Source: CAYNRA01 sp046296415
GTDB taxonomy: Bacteria > Bacteroidota > Bacteroidia > Cytophagales > Spirosomataceae
Assembly (NCBI GenBank): GCA_046296415.1
Contig: JBKBLN010000001.1
Coordinates: 1,268,890-1,332,889, forward strand
Length of the DNA stretch: 64,000 bases
Direction: 5' to 3'
This document shows, piece after piece, positions 16,864 to 26,991 of the stretch; position 1 is the first letter of the stretch, and every line of letters starts with the position of its first letter. The position numbers were made by a program, and so were the translations under genes. The notes beneath the pieces are model-generated. The model was not told where the DNA came from and made no database searches. It worked only from the letters and a program-made list of their open reading frames with translations.

Positions 16864-17739
16864 TTAGCCAGCATACCGCGGAAAATACCTAGAAACAATC
16901 TCAATATCCCAACCTTCGAATTTGTTTTGGACATCGGACTCCGATAAAAGGAGGGTGGAGAAATACAAAACGTCACCATTTGAAAATCCTATTTCATAAA
17001 TCGAATAGGAATGCCACAAGCTTCGATATTCGGTATTTTGGTAAGCCTTGATATACAAAATATCTTTTTTGGAGTACGTCACCAATTGTTCATCGGTGCC
17101 AAACCAAAAAGTGTCTTGACCTTTGGATAAAATCAAAACCTTTCTAAGATCAGCTCGATAGTAGTTGGCCAACAAAACAAAATTTCCTAGATTCAACAGA
17201 GTCCAACTAACTAAATTGTACAGGTGAATGGAAGGTGGATAGAGCAAGGATAATGGAATAGAAAATAGAAGAAATATCACCAAGGTGAAAATTCCGGGCA
17301 TTCGGGAGAGTCGGACCATCCCCCGCCAATGAACAGAGTACCGAAAAGGATGAGTGCGGAAAGAGGTATAGGGATTGAAAACAAAAGACATTTTATCGCC
17401 TACTTTTTGTAATGCCTCCCAGTTCTGATCAAAAAAGTGTTGGAGGTAGGGTGTAAAATCCTCCAAGTTCGCAATGGGTTTTTCATAGACTTTTCCCTGG
17501 TTGAGGAAATACACAACAAATTTGCCTGAAAAGTATAAGCCAATTTTGAGGTAAATGTCTTGATTTTCCTCCATGGTAATGGATGGACAAGTAAAGCCTA
17601 CGTTTAGTCCATAACGTTGGTCGTGCCAAGGAAATTGATGAATGAGCTCAAGCGTTTCGTCCCAAGTGCGAAGCTGAGCATGAGAATATTCACCTTTTTC
17701 GTAGGTGATTTCTTGAATCTTGGAAAGTTTAGTTTTCAT
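16864..17739 (-). CDS. Unknown membrane protein with two transmembrane helices
   Basis: This 291-aa protein is not recognised. A soluble N-terminal domain (1-145) is followed by two adjacent membrane helices, IFTLVIFLLFSIPLSLLYPP (about 150-170) and LVSWTLLNLGNFVLLANYYR (about 177-195), then a soluble C-terminal domain (about 200-291) rich in aromatic residues (RSLWHSYSIYEIGFSNGDVL). The layout resembles bacterial PH-like membrane proteins but no motif confirms it. It stands alone on the minus strand, 176 bp beyond the GH97 start. Confidence 0.65.
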   Translation of the reverse strand: MKTKLSKIQEITYEKGEYSHAQLRTWDETLELIHQFPWHDQRYGLNVGFTCPSITMEENQDIYLKIGLYFSGKFVVYFLNQGKVYEKPIANLEDFTPYLQHFFDQNWEALQKVGDKMSFVFNPYTSFRTHPFRYSVHWRGMVRLSRMPGIFTLVIFLLFSIPLSLLYPPSIHLYNLVSWTLLNLGNFVLLANYYRADLRKVLILSKGQDTFWFGTDEQLVTYSKKDILYIKAYQNTEYRSLWHSYSIYEIGFSNGDVLYFSTLLLSESDVQNKFEGWDIEIVSRYFPRYAG

Positions 17740-18100
17740 GAAGAGTTAGGGAAATACAATAACTTGTAAAATTGACACTTTAAGTAAAGAAATCTACCGT
17801 TGGATAAATAGTGAAAGTTTCTTTTGGTGCGTCATGGGTTTGTGATTAGTTTTGATAGTAGATCAAATAGATGAATTATATAAGGGTATTCATGGTCCTT
17901 TTTGGTAGACTAATATACTAAATTTGATCTAGTTTTGAAGTATGACTTGGCAATAAATTGCACTTTTGAGCCTTGCGTAGCGTACCAGTGAAGAATTTAG
18001 CAAGTACGTATAATTAGAAGCGTTTGTTGAGGGTCAATCGATTAACGCATGTATTTAAAGACATTTTAACCCACAAACTACAAACGAATTAAGTTTTTTC
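17740..18100. other. Divergent intergenic region, no gene seen
   Basis: These 361 bp separate the minus-strand membrane protein from the plus-strand NHL protein. They are AT-rich with no credible reading frame. TAAATTTG near 17930 resembles a -7 box but its TTTG partner is too close (14 bp). Promoters for both genes must lie here. Confidence 0.5.
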
Positions 18101-20119
18101 ATGCGTTTTACATTTCCGTTCAACTTATCTTTCTGGTTAGGGGTATTGTACTTTTTCCTCTGTATTAGCGAAAGTACGAATGCACAGCAGCCAACTGTTC
18201 GACTATCGGTTGATCAATTGAATATAATCCGGGATGGTGGGAAGGCTACAGTTACGGCTACATTATCCGAGGTATTTGATCGGGATGTGAAAGTTTATTT
18301 TGATTTTGATGGTTCTGCAGTATACCGTTTCGATTATGATGTTGAATTTTCTGAGAAAGGAAATATTTCGGTAGTCGCTGGTGGAAATGGGTCTGGATCT
18401 CACTTAAATCAGTTCTCGTATGCACATAGTTTTTTTATAGATAAAAATGAAAATATTTTTGTGTCTGACTTTTATAATCATCGTATTGTTAAATGGGTAA
18501 AGAATTCCTCTGAAGGAGTTATTGTTGCAGGAGGTAATGGGCCTGGGAATGAAATGGATCAGTTGAATTTACCGTTTGGTATATTTGTTGATAACCAGGA
18601 TAATATCTTTATTGGTGATTGGATGAACCATCGGGTTCAAAAATGGGCTCAGGGCGAATCTATGGGTACAACCGTCGCAGGAGGGAATGGGCCTGGTGAT
18701 AGTCTAAATCAACTTTACCATCCAAGTGAAATAGCGGTAGATCAAAATGGTGATTTAATCATTCTTAATTTTTCAAATGGCAATTTGGTAAAATGGGTTC
18801 CTGGCGCTAAGGAGAGTAAAAAAATTGTAGTAAATCATATTTATTTTGGACAAGCCACCTCATTAAATTCTATCCGAAATTTCTTCTTAGATGAAAATGG
18901 GAATATTTTTTTAACTGGAGGATTTATTGATGAACGAATTTTTAAGTTGAGACCAAATTCGGATATTGCTGAAATTGTAGCAGGGTGGTATGGAAACCAA
19001 AACTCCCCCTTTTCTTTTAATTCTCCTAAAGGTATTCATGTTGATAAAGGTAGGATACTCGTTGTTGCTGACGCAAATAATCATCGTATTCAGCAATGGG
19101 TCTTGGATTCTAGTATTCTCCCGAAGACTGTCGCAGGAGGAAATGGTTTAGGTGGAGAATTGAACCAATTAAGCTATCCTAACGATGTTCAATTAGACCG
19201 TTTTGGGAATATATTTATTTTAGATAGTGGGAATTTTCGAGTACTTAAAATAAATGATCAACCTCAAATCCTTATTAGAGCAGGTGATTTAGTTGGTAAA
19301 ATGGACGTAAATTCAATTAAAAATAATGTTCATGATAATAAAGTATTATTGCTCAAGCCTCAAAGTATTATCAATGGAAACATTGTGAATATTCAAGATT
19401 CAATAATGATCCAAATTGGCAATCCTCCAAAAATTCCAAACGGAATTCAAACAAATGTAGATTTCGTTTGTCCAAATTCCACATTTACGTATACTCTTCC
19501 TAGTGCAGAGGAGGGGGCCACGTATGAATGGGGATTTTTGGAGGCAAGTCCAGGTGCCAAAATCATCGCTACGACGGCTACTTCCGCGACTGTTTTCTTC
19601 GAAGCTGGATTTTCAGAGGCCACGTTGACCGTCTTGGCAAAAAATGCATTTGGAGAAAGTCCAAAAAGATCGTTCAAAGTTCGAAAAGGCACTCTCCCCA
19701 ATACCCCCGGTACCATTCAAGCTTCTCATTTAGTAGTTTGTCAAAATTCAACCCGATCCTATACTGTTTTGCCCGTCGATGGGGCTCTATCGTACGAATG
19801 GAGTTATTCGGGAACGGGAGCGAGTTTTTCAAACGGGGGTGCTTCGATACGCGTGAGTTATGGGGCTTCGGCTACCTCGGGCACCTGGCAAGTACGAGCC
19901 GTGGGGGGCTGCGAAAGTAGCGAGGCAAGAACCCTGCCAGTTCAAATGATTCCACAAAATCAAGTGGTCCAAGGGCCTTTGACGCTACGAGCTGATGAGA
20001 GGAGAAATAAACAAGCCACGAGGTCTATTATTCTGCAACTTGGTGCGAGTCAACAGCCCATCACCCTTGAGCACGGCACGGTGTTTTCTGCGCAACTTGT
20101 CGGATGCCCTGTGGAGTAG
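18101..20119 (+). CDS. Secreted NHL-repeat protein with PKD-like and 3-coathanger-like C-terminus (short paralogue)
   Basis: This 672-aa protein has a signal peptide (residues 1-28, ending ESTNAQQ). A Calx-beta-like strand unit (30-90) is followed by about five NHL propeller repeats (95-400), each with the pattern VAGGNGPG...NQL...P.GI.VD..GN.....N.R..KW. Two PKD-like domains follow (about 455-530 and 535-615), then a short C-terminal domain with LEHGTVFSAQLVGC, like 3-coathanger stack modules. It lacks the FG-GAP, FN3 and second NHL parts of its two downstream paralogues. Its last ~220 codons and 60 bp of 3' flank are nearly identical to those of the third paralogue, evidence of recent conversion or unequal exchange. 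Role: cell-surface or secreted adhesin, inferred. Confidence 0.85.
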   Translation: MRFTFPFNLSFWLGVLYFFLCISESTNAQQPTVRLSVDQLNIIRDGGKATVTATLSEVFDRDVKVYFDFDGSAVYRFDYDVEFSEKGNISVVAGGNGSGSHLNQFSYAHSFFIDKNENIFVSDFYNHRIVKWVKNSSEGVIVAGGNGPGNEMDQLNLPFGIFVDNQDNIFIGDWMNHRVQKWAQGESMGTTVAGGNGPGDSLNQLYHPSEIAVDQNGDLIILNFSNGNLVKWVPGAKESKKIVVNHIYFGQATSLNSIRNFFLDENGNIFLTGGFIDERIFKLRPNSDIAEIVAGWYGNQNSPFSFNSPKGIHVDKGRILVVADANNHRIQQWVLDSSILPKTVAGGNGLGGELNQLSYPNDVQLDRFGNIFILDSGNFRVLKINDQPQILIRAGDLVGKMDVNSIKNNVHDNKVLLLKPQSIINGNIVNIQDSIMIQIGNPPKIPNGIQTNVDFVCPNSTFTYTLPSAEEGATYEWGFLEASPGAKIIATTATSATVFFEAGFSEATLTVLAKNAFGESPKRSFKVRKGTLPNTPGTIQASHLVVCQNSTRSYTVLPVDGALSYEWSYSGTGASFSNGGASIRVSYGASATSGTWQVRAVGGCESSEARTLPVQMIPQNQVVQGPLTLRADERRNKQATRSIILQLGASQQPITLEHGTVFSAQLVGCPVE

Positions 20120-20179
20120 AAGACTAAAAATCAAGATAAATAGAAGAGGAAAGTAGATTAGGCCTTGGAGGTTAATCGA
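19466..20179 (+). repeat. 714-bp near-identical copy shared with 32929-33642
   Basis: The segment covers both PKD-like domains, the C-terminal domain, the stop codon and about 60 bp beyond it. It aligns without gaps at a constant 13,463-bp offset, with only scattered substitutions. Flanks on both sides are unrelated. Confidence 0.9.
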
Positions 20180-20186
20180 AACCCTA

Positions 20187-23100
20187 TTGAAAAAAATAAT
20201 TAAAGGTTTTTCAACTGTGAGAATACAAGGAAAATTAAAGAAGCTTTTCAAAAAATATTTTTTGGGGAGTCTTATACTGGGTTTTTTAAGCGTGAAAGCG
20301 CAACAACCTACCGTTCAATTAACGGTTGATCAATCGGAGATCTCGGAAGCGGGTGGTAAGGCGGTAGTGACGGCGCGGTTGTCTCACGTGTCGGATCGGG
20401 ATGTGACGATAGTTTTCCGTGCCAAAGGGATGGCCAAGTACAATCGTGATTTCACCGCAGATTTTACAGGAAAAGGTGCATCAAAAATCATTTTGGGAGC
20501 TGTTTCAAATTCTGAGTACAAAATAGAAAACCTTTGGACTCCAACCAGCGTTGTCGCTGATAATCTCGGAAATCTATATGTCTGCGATCAACTCTTAAGC
20601 CGTATTTTTAAATTGAATTTGGCAACGGATGTTGTGGAGGTTGTAGCAGGTAACCATTTTTCTGGTGAAGGTGCCGATCAATTAGCCTTACCCGCCGATA
20701 TTGTTCTAGACAAGGAAGGTAATTTATACATCGCGGACATGGCAAATCATCGCATACAAAAATGGGCTCCTGGTGCGATAGAAGGTATAACAGTGGCGGG
20801 AGGAAATGGGTTGGGTAGTTTGCCTAATCAACTTAATTTCCCTTCCGGAATAAGTTTTGACCATGAGGGCTACTTGTATATTTCAGATTCAAATAATTAT
20901 CGAGTACAAAAATGGAAAATAGGGGAGTCTGAGGGAATTACCGTGGTGGATGAGTTTGAAGATTACGCTCGGCCCTATAGCCATTTTAATATCCCTAGGT
21001 TAAATAAGTTATTTGTTGACAAGTTTAAAAATATTTTTATCTCGACTAGATATCAAGTGGCCAAGTGGTCCGAAAAAGAAAAACGGCTTATTTACCTACT
21101 GGGTAGGGTAAATCAAGTGGATAGAAATGCACCTGTTGATAACCCAAATCATGTTTACATTGATGAAGAAGGGGTGCTGTATGTTGCGGAAAGTGGGGCA
21201 AATGCCATCTTTAAAGTATACCCAGGTTCTACACAAAGAGTCTTAGTTGCTGGAGGAAATGGAGGAGGAAATGGTTTAAATCAATTAGATGGTCCAAAAG
21301 GATTTTGTTTTGATAATAAAGGTGATTTTTTTATTGCGGATAGTTATAATTCTAGGATTCTTAAATTGAATATACAACCTCAAATTGTGATCCCCGCAGG
21401 TCAACTTACAGGTACGTTTTCATTAACTACCGTCGATGATCTCAATTTTGAAGATAATGAATGGATTGAATTTGATATAGAGGAAGTAGAGAATGCGTCC
21501 TTGCTTTCAAATCAGGAACCAATCCAACTCAAGATTTTGGATAATGATGGTCCACCCAAAGTGCAATTGACTTTCGCAGAGCCACAACTTCATGAAAGTG
21601 GTGATTCCATTGCTGTCAAAGTTCAGCTAATTCCTCGGCCTGAAAAGAATGTATCATTTTCCTTACGTTTTTCTGGAACAGCCATTCTAGGTACAGATTA
21701 CACTGTAGATCAAAAATCATTGCATTTTGCTCCCAATGATACCATTCAGTGGGTATTTATTAAACCCATAAATGATCAATTGATTGAAGGCCCAGAATCC
21801 ATCATTGTAGACGTGCAGGAAACAGACCGAATTTCCGCGCCTTTTCCGATAGCCACTATCAACCTACTTTCGGAGGATCAACCTAAAGTTTCAATCTCAT
21901 TAAGTGCATCATCCATCCTTGAAAAGGGAGGTAATGCGAAATTAACAGCTACATTGAATTCACCTCATAGTCATGATGTTACGCTGATAATAAGCAATAA
22001 GGGAAGTGCCAATGTAGAGGAGGATTATCAATTAAATTTTTCAGGAAAAGGTGGCACTTACATTGTAGCTGGCGGAAATGGACTGGGAAATGCACCCAAT
22101 CAACTTTATGAACCGCAAGAAATTTTAGTAGATCGTGAAGGAACCATTTGGATAGCCGACCGTGGAAACCAACGAATTCAAAAATGGGCTAAACATGCTT
22201 CCTCCGGCGAGACTTATCAAAGGCTAGATTATGCAGCCTATCTAGCCTTTGATAAGTCTCGTAATATCTACGCAGGGGATATTTATAACAACAGCATAAA
22301 AAAAATAGCACCCGATGGGACTCAGGTCACAGTTGTAGCCGGAAATAATGGGGATGGCAATGCCATGAATCAGTTATATCGTCCACATGGATTTAGCGTG
22401 GATTCTGATGGGGCTATATTCATAGCAGATCGGTCTAATAATAGAATTCAAAAATGGACGGCAGGTTCGTCGACGGGTTCAACAGTTGTCAATTCTTCTG
22501 GGTCATGGTATGATTCAACCTTTTTTGATCCAACCGACGTTTTTGTTGACTCAAAAGGGAGTGTATTTTACACAGATTCCCAAAATGCTAGGATTTTTAA
22601 GTGGAATCCGGCCACAGGAAAAAGCTCTATCGTGGCTCAAAAACCACAGTATGTCTACTCAGAAACTCTTTTGAAGTCAACTTCAAATTTACACGTTGAT
22701 GAGTCAGAAAATATTTATATCGTAGATAGCTGGGGAAATCAAATTACAAAATGGGCAGTTGGCACTCCTTATGGTAAGGTAGTGGCAGGTGGCAAAGGGG
22801 CGGGGTCTGCACTTAATCAACTGAATAATCCGAAAGGTGTATTTTTAGATCAATATGGCAATCTTTATATTTCAGATACAGACAACCACCGAGTTGTCAA
22901 AGTGATTCAACAAGCACAAATTATCATTCCGGCAGGACAGACAACAGGAACTTTAGAAATTGTAGTGATAAACGATTACCTTAAAGAGCCAACGGAAAAT
23001 ATCATTTTCACTGTTCTAGATATTGATAATGCTACGTCAGCTTTTCCACGTGATACAGTTTTAACGCTCAACATTGAAAACTATGCCAGTAAATTAGAAA

Positions 23101-26100
23101 AACAAACTACCATTCCGATTCCTTCCTTATCCAACGCAGCCCTGTCATGGGGAGATTTTGATCAGGATGGGGATCAAGATTTGGTAATTTTAGGATATAA
23201 CAATGATGAGGGTGCCGTTACCCGTGTGTATCGGAACGACCAAGGAAATTTGGTGAACGCCAATTTCCCGTTCACGCTCTTCCTATCAGGGGATATTAAA
23301 TGGACAGATGTCAATAAAGATGGGTTCTTGGATATATTGGTCAGTGGCTTGGCCGCCATTGACGACGAAAGAACCGAGCCCAAGACTTTATTGTACATCA
23401 ATCAACAAGGGAAATCGTTTACTTTAGCGCCTAATAGTGGAATTGAGCATTTGTTTTCATCCAAAATTGCATTTGGAGACTTGGATAATGATGGGGACAT
23501 AGACTTGGCTTTTATGGGCAACAACGCGGCAGGCCGAGGCGTACTCCAGATTTACAAAAATGAAGGTGGAAGTACCTATTTTACCCGAGTTGAAAATTTT
23601 GAAAAACCAGTGGCTGGAACTGAAAATGATAGGGACTTAAAAATCGCAGATTTTGATCTGGACGGCGACAATGATATTTTATACAATGCGCCTCGAAGAG
23701 AAGATCAGATTAGGTCAGATGGATATATTCGCAATAATTTTGAATCTGGAGGAAATTTTAGCTACACAAAAAATTTAAAAGGATTACGTTATGAGGTCAC
23801 TAAACTGTTAAATAATCAAACCAATCTGCTCACCATTTTTGCGATAGGTCATGATGGACCGACTGTACCGAAAATTGAGATCAATGATGATTTAGCTTCG
23901 TTTAATCCAGGAATGCCTACTTTAAAAGATGGTGACATAGCGGTCGGAGATTACAATAATGACGGCCTCAATGATATTTTATTTACAGGTCGAAATGGGG
24001 TGAATATCCCCGTCGCAAAATTGTATGCGCAATCCAAGAGTCACCTGGATCGATATGGGATTTACCATTTTCTTGAGGATTTTAATCAAGAAATTTCAGG
24101 CTTGTATAATGCCACTGCCGATTGGGTGGATTATGATGTGGATGGAGATTTAGATCTCATCATGACGGGTTTGGATGCAAATAATATCCAGCAAACCTAT
24201 TTTTATAAAAATACCACTTCCTTAATCAAAAATCGTCCTCCTGCTGCTCCTTCTAATCTACGAGTAGTAGAGAAAGGGAATGGTCTGGTTGAGTTTCAAT
24301 GGGATAAACCAAAAGATGACATTTCGAACTTCTTTGGTTACAATATCCGAATTGGTACAACGCCAGGCGGAAGTGAACTCTCGAATACATTAAGTAACCT
24401 TTCGACTGGATCAAGACTAATAACCAGTACGCCCCCACTTTTTAAAGAATCGTATGCGACTCAACTTAGTCCCGGACGTTATTATTGGTCTGTTCAGGCA
24501 ATCGATCAAGGATACCAGGGTTCTCCTTTTGCCGAAGAAAATATCTTGGATCTTACCTACGAATGGAAGCTGAATAGACAAGTTGATATCATTAATCGGA
24601 GTATTGAGCCGTACCCTAATCCCAAATTTCTACTAATGGACTTTGATAATGACCAAGATTTAGACTTGGTCTATGGGTCGAGTAGTAGTGTTCGTTTGTA
24701 TAAATTTGATAAAAATGAATTTTCGCTTGATCCTAAATCGAGCACCTGGGGTGGTGTGGAAAATATGGTGGCTGGAGACCTGAACAATGATGGTCGCGTG
24801 GATCTCGTCATTAATCATACCAATAAATATTTATGTATTTACCTCAATTCAGGAAGTGATTTTTATCGATATACCCTTTTGATGACCAATGGCCTTGTCA
24901 ACACCAAGCTTAAAATTGTGGACATGAATAACAATGGCCGTAAAGAGGTTATGTTGGCTGGAATGACCTCCAGTTTAAGTGATGGAATTCCCAAATTGTA
25001 TTCTTTCGAAGTTAGTCCATCTGGATATTCCTTCATTACCCGCGATGAATCCTCCAAGATTGCCTCTCTTCGAAATGCCGTCTATGATTTTGGTGATTTT
25101 GACAAAGACGGATTGGTCGATTTTGTATTGTCGGGAAGTGGAAACTTAGGCGTCCGGACACTATTGTATCGAAATACGACCATCCCAGGTGAACCACTTA
25201 GCTTCCACCAAACCAATCACGATCTGCCAAGAATCACACGAGGCACCGTCAATTTTATCGATTTTGATGCGGATGGGGATGAGGATTTACTATTTACCGG
25301 CCGGAGTACCGTCGGAAATTTGTTTCAAATTTATTCCAATGAATTCAAGCAGGGCAATGGATTTGTTCCCAAACCCACAAACCTTGATCCCATGGAAGAT
25401 GCCCGAGTCCGGTTTGGCGATTTCAACGGCGATGGTTATACCGATATTTTTTATTCTGGTTTAAAAGAGGGGACCGGTAAGATAACCCGGTTAGCTCAAT
25501 TTAACCCATCCAATCAAAATTATGAAAACAGTACTTTTGATTATGGAAATTTAACGGATGCTGAGGTAGCCTTTGGTGATATTGATTCGGATGGAGATCT
25601 GGATATTATTCTGGGTGGAATTGATGTGATAAATCCAACCCAAAATATTTTCCGTGCTTTGTTTAATGTACGCAATGAATCGGCTGTTGTCGAGGCTTTA
25701 GATCAAGTTTCATTGCAACCAGCATTGGCTTCTAATAGCCCAAAGGTATCTCCCAGTGCTTCAGTTATGTCAAGTTCAATATTTCAAATCAATGCAGGAC
25801 CTACCGCACCCAGCCCCAAATCATTAAGTACAGTTTCGGAGAATTCGGTGAAACTACTTCGTTTTGAATGGAATTCTGCCAAGGATGACCACACTCCTAT
25901 TTCTGGTTTAACCTATTCTCTTCGAATTGGGACAACACCAAACAATGAGGTCATCTTAGCCGCAAACTCAAACGAAAGTGGAGTTTTGAAGGTTCCTTCG
26001 ATTGGAAATGTTTCAATAAATACCTCTTGGTCGATTCGGATGTTGCCTGATGGGATTTATTATTGGTCAGTGCAGGCAATCGATGCAGCGTTTATTGGTA

Positions 26101-26852
26101 GTCCGTTTTCCACCCCCCAAAAATTCACAATTCGTAATGGGGAAGTATTGACGGTCCCAAGCCAACCCGGTGAAATTTCGGGTGAAACATTTGTTGCATG
26201 TCCTGGGGTAACTATTACCTACACGATTGACTTCGTAGATCAAGCTACTAGTTATGAATGGCGTTTTTTAGAGTCAAATCCACAAGCCACAATTACCTCT
26301 ACAGGTTCGAACTCGGCCACCGTATCGTTTCAATCGGGTTTTACCGGAGCTACCCTTATGGTTTTGGCCAAAAATGAGTATGGGGATAGTCCGATTCAAA
26401 GCAAAGAAATTATTAGGGGGCAATCCGTCGGGCAGCCGGGTATCATTTCGGCGTCCCAAGTTGTAGTATGTCAAAATTCGAATCGATCCTACTCAATTTT
26501 ACCAGTGGAGGGTGCGACTTCCTACGAATGGGCGTACACTGGTTCTGATGTCACTTTTTCGGGTGCCTCAACTTCCATACAGGTAAAATATGGATCTAAG
26601 GCCACGAATGGAGAATGGCGGGTACGGGCCTTGAACGCTTGTGGTCCCAGTGAGGCACGTACTTTGACAATTGAGGTAATACCACAGAATCTTGTGATTC
26701 CGGGTAGCTTGGTGATCGAGCCATCGGTGCGAAAAGTTGAAAAAGCAACCCAATCTATAACACTCGCGCCTAGCAACGCCAAACCCATCTTAATCGAGTC
26801 TGGATCTGTATTTTCTGCTCAAATTGTCGGTTGTCCTGTGGGTCAACCCTAG
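20187..26852 (+). CDS. Giant secreted NHL / Calx-beta / FG-GAP / FN3 / PKD protein
   Basis: This 2221-aa protein has in order: a signal peptide with hydrophobic core LGSLILGFLSVKAQQ, a Calx-beta-like unit, NHL repeats (about 100-400), Calx-beta domains (410-620), a second NHL block (630-930), FG-GAP/VCBS repeats with DxDxDGxxD calcium loops (970-1370, such as GDFDQDGDQDLVILG), FN3 (about 1390-1480), a second FG-GAP block (1490-1870), another FN3-like unit, two PKD-like domains and a 3-coathanger-like end (VFSAQIVGCP). It is a calcium-stabilised surface or secreted protein, probably adhesive. No ATG starts the frame: the first start is TTG (20187), and GTG at 20217 gives a more usual signal peptide (MRIQGKLKKLFKKYF). 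A perfect 22-bp inverted repeat lies inside it. It is a tandem paralogue of the next gene. Confidence 0.87.
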   Translation: MKKIIKGFSTVRIQGKLKKLFKKYFLGSLILGFLSVKAQQPTVQLTVDQSEISEAGGKAVVTARLSHVSDRDVTIVFRAKGMAKYNRDFTADFTGKGASKIILGAVSNSEYKIENLWTPTSVVADNLGNLYVCDQLLSRIFKLNLATDVVEVVAGNHFSGEGADQLALPADIVLDKEGNLYIADMANHRIQKWAPGAIEGITVAGGNGLGSLPNQLNFPSGISFDHEGYLYISDSNNYRVQKWKIGESEGITVVDEFEDYARPYSHFNIPRLNKLFVDKFKNIFISTRYQVAKWSEKEKRLIYLLGRVNQVDRNAPVDNPNHVYIDEEGVLYVAESGANAIFKVYPGSTQRVLVAGGNGGGNGLNQLDGPKGFCFDNKGDFFIADSYNSRILKLNIQPQIVIPAGQLTGTFSLTTVDDLNFEDNEWIEFDIEEVENASLLSNQEPIQLKILDNDGPPKVQLTFAEPQLHESGDSIAVKVQLIPRPEKNVSFSLRFSGTAILGTDYTVDQKSLHFAPNDTIQWVFIKPINDQLIEGPESIIVDVQETDRISAPFPIATINLLSEDQPKVSISLSASSILEKGGNAKLTATLNSPHSHDVTLIISNKGSANVEEDYQLNFSGKGGTYIVAGGNGLGNAPNQLYEPQEILVDREGTIWIADRGNQRIQKWAKHASSGETYQRLDYAAYLAFDKSRNIYAGDIYNNSIKKIAPDGTQVTVVAGNNGDGNAMNQLYRPHGFSVDSDGAIFIADRSNNRIQKWTAGSSTGSTVVNSSGSWYDSTFFDPTDVFVDSKGSVFYTDSQNARIFKWNPATGKSSIVAQKPQYVYSETLLKSTSNLHVDESENIYIVDSWGNQITKWAVGTPYGKVVAGGKGAGSALNQLNNPKGVFLDQYGNLYISDTDNHRVVKVIQQAQIIIPAGQTTGTLEIVVINDYLKEPTENIIFTVLDIDNATSAFPRDTVLTLNIENYASKLEKQTTIPIPSLSNAALSWGDFDQDGDQDLVILGYNNDEGAVTRVYRNDQGNLVNANFPFTLFLSGDIKWTDVNKDGFLDILVSGLAAIDDERTEPKTLLYINQQGKSFTLAPNSGIEHLFSSKIAFGDLDNDGDIDLAFMGNNAAGRGVLQIYKNEGGSTYFTRVENFEKPVAGTENDRDLKIADFDLDGDNDILYNAPRREDQIRSDGYIRNNFESGGNFSYTKNLKGLRYEVTKLLNNQTNLLTIFAIGHDGPTVPKIEINDDLASFNPGMPTLKDGDIAVGDYNNDGLNDILFTGRNGVNIPVAKLYAQSKSHLDRYGIYHFLEDFNQEISGLYNATADWVDYDVDGDLDLIMTGLDANNIQQTYFYKNTTSLIKNRPPAAPSNLRVVEKGNGLVEFQWDKPKDDISNFFGYNIRIGTTPGGSELSNTLSNLSTGSRLITSTPPLFKESYATQLSPGRYYWSVQAIDQGYQGSPFAEENILDLTYEWKLNRQVDIINRSIEPYPNPKFLLMDFDNDQDLDLVYGSSSSVRLYKFDKNEFSLDPKSSTWGGVENMVAGDLNNDGRVDLVINHTNKYLCIYLNSGSDFYRYTLLMTNGLVNTKLKIVDMNNNGRKEVMLAGMTSSLSDGIPKLYSFEVSPSGYSFITRDESSKIASLRNAVYDFGDFDKDGLVDFVLSGSGNLGVRTLLYRNTTIPGEPLSFHQTNHDLPRITRGTVNFIDFDADGDEDLLFTGRSTVGNLFQIYSNEFKQGNGFVPKPTNLDPMEDARVRFGDFNGDGYTDIFYSGLKEGTGKITRLAQFNPSNQNYENSTFDYGNLTDAEVAFGDIDSDGDLDIILGGIDVINPTQNIFRALFNVRNESAVVEALDQVSLQPALASNSPKVSPSASVMSSSIFQINAGPTAPSPKSLSTVSENSVKLLRFEWNSAKDDHTPISGLTYSLRIGTTPNNEVILAANSNESGVLKVPSIGNVSINTSWSIRMLPDGIYYWSVQAIDAAFIGSPFSTPQKFTIRNGEVLTVPSQPGEISGETFVACPGVTITYTIDFVDQATSYEWRFLESNPQATITSTGSNSATVSFQSGFTGATLMVLAKNEYGDSPIQSKEIIRGQSVGQPGIISASQVVVCQNSNRSYSILPVEGATSYEWAYTGSDVTFSGASTSIQVKYGSKATNGEWRVRALNACGPSEARTLTIEVIPQNLVIPGSLVIEPSVRKVEKATQSITLAPSNAKPILIESGSVFSAQIVGCPVGQP
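22208..22261. repeat. Perfect 22-bp inverted repeat inside a coding region
   Basis: The left arm 22208-22229 begins CGAGACTTATCAAAGG and the right arm 22240-22261 is its exact reverse complement, with loop TATGCAGCCT. It lies in the second NHL block of the 2221-aa gene. The next paralogue has the same protein length here but no palindrome. Confidence 0.95.
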
Positions 26853-26991
26853 AGGATGATGTAGGTAAAAATGAGCAAAGTTAGCCGTATTGTTTTTGGG
26901 TAAGATCTAGGTAAGCAAGGTAAATTTTTTTATCCAAATCAAATGGAAATAATATCAATGAAGTTCAAAAACAGGATTATTGCGAAAAGTC

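Noticed and set aside
17928..17935. TAAATTTG as promoter of the 18101 gene.
   Set aside because: The upstream TTTG is 14 bp away rather than 19-21, and the distance to the ATG is over 160 bp.
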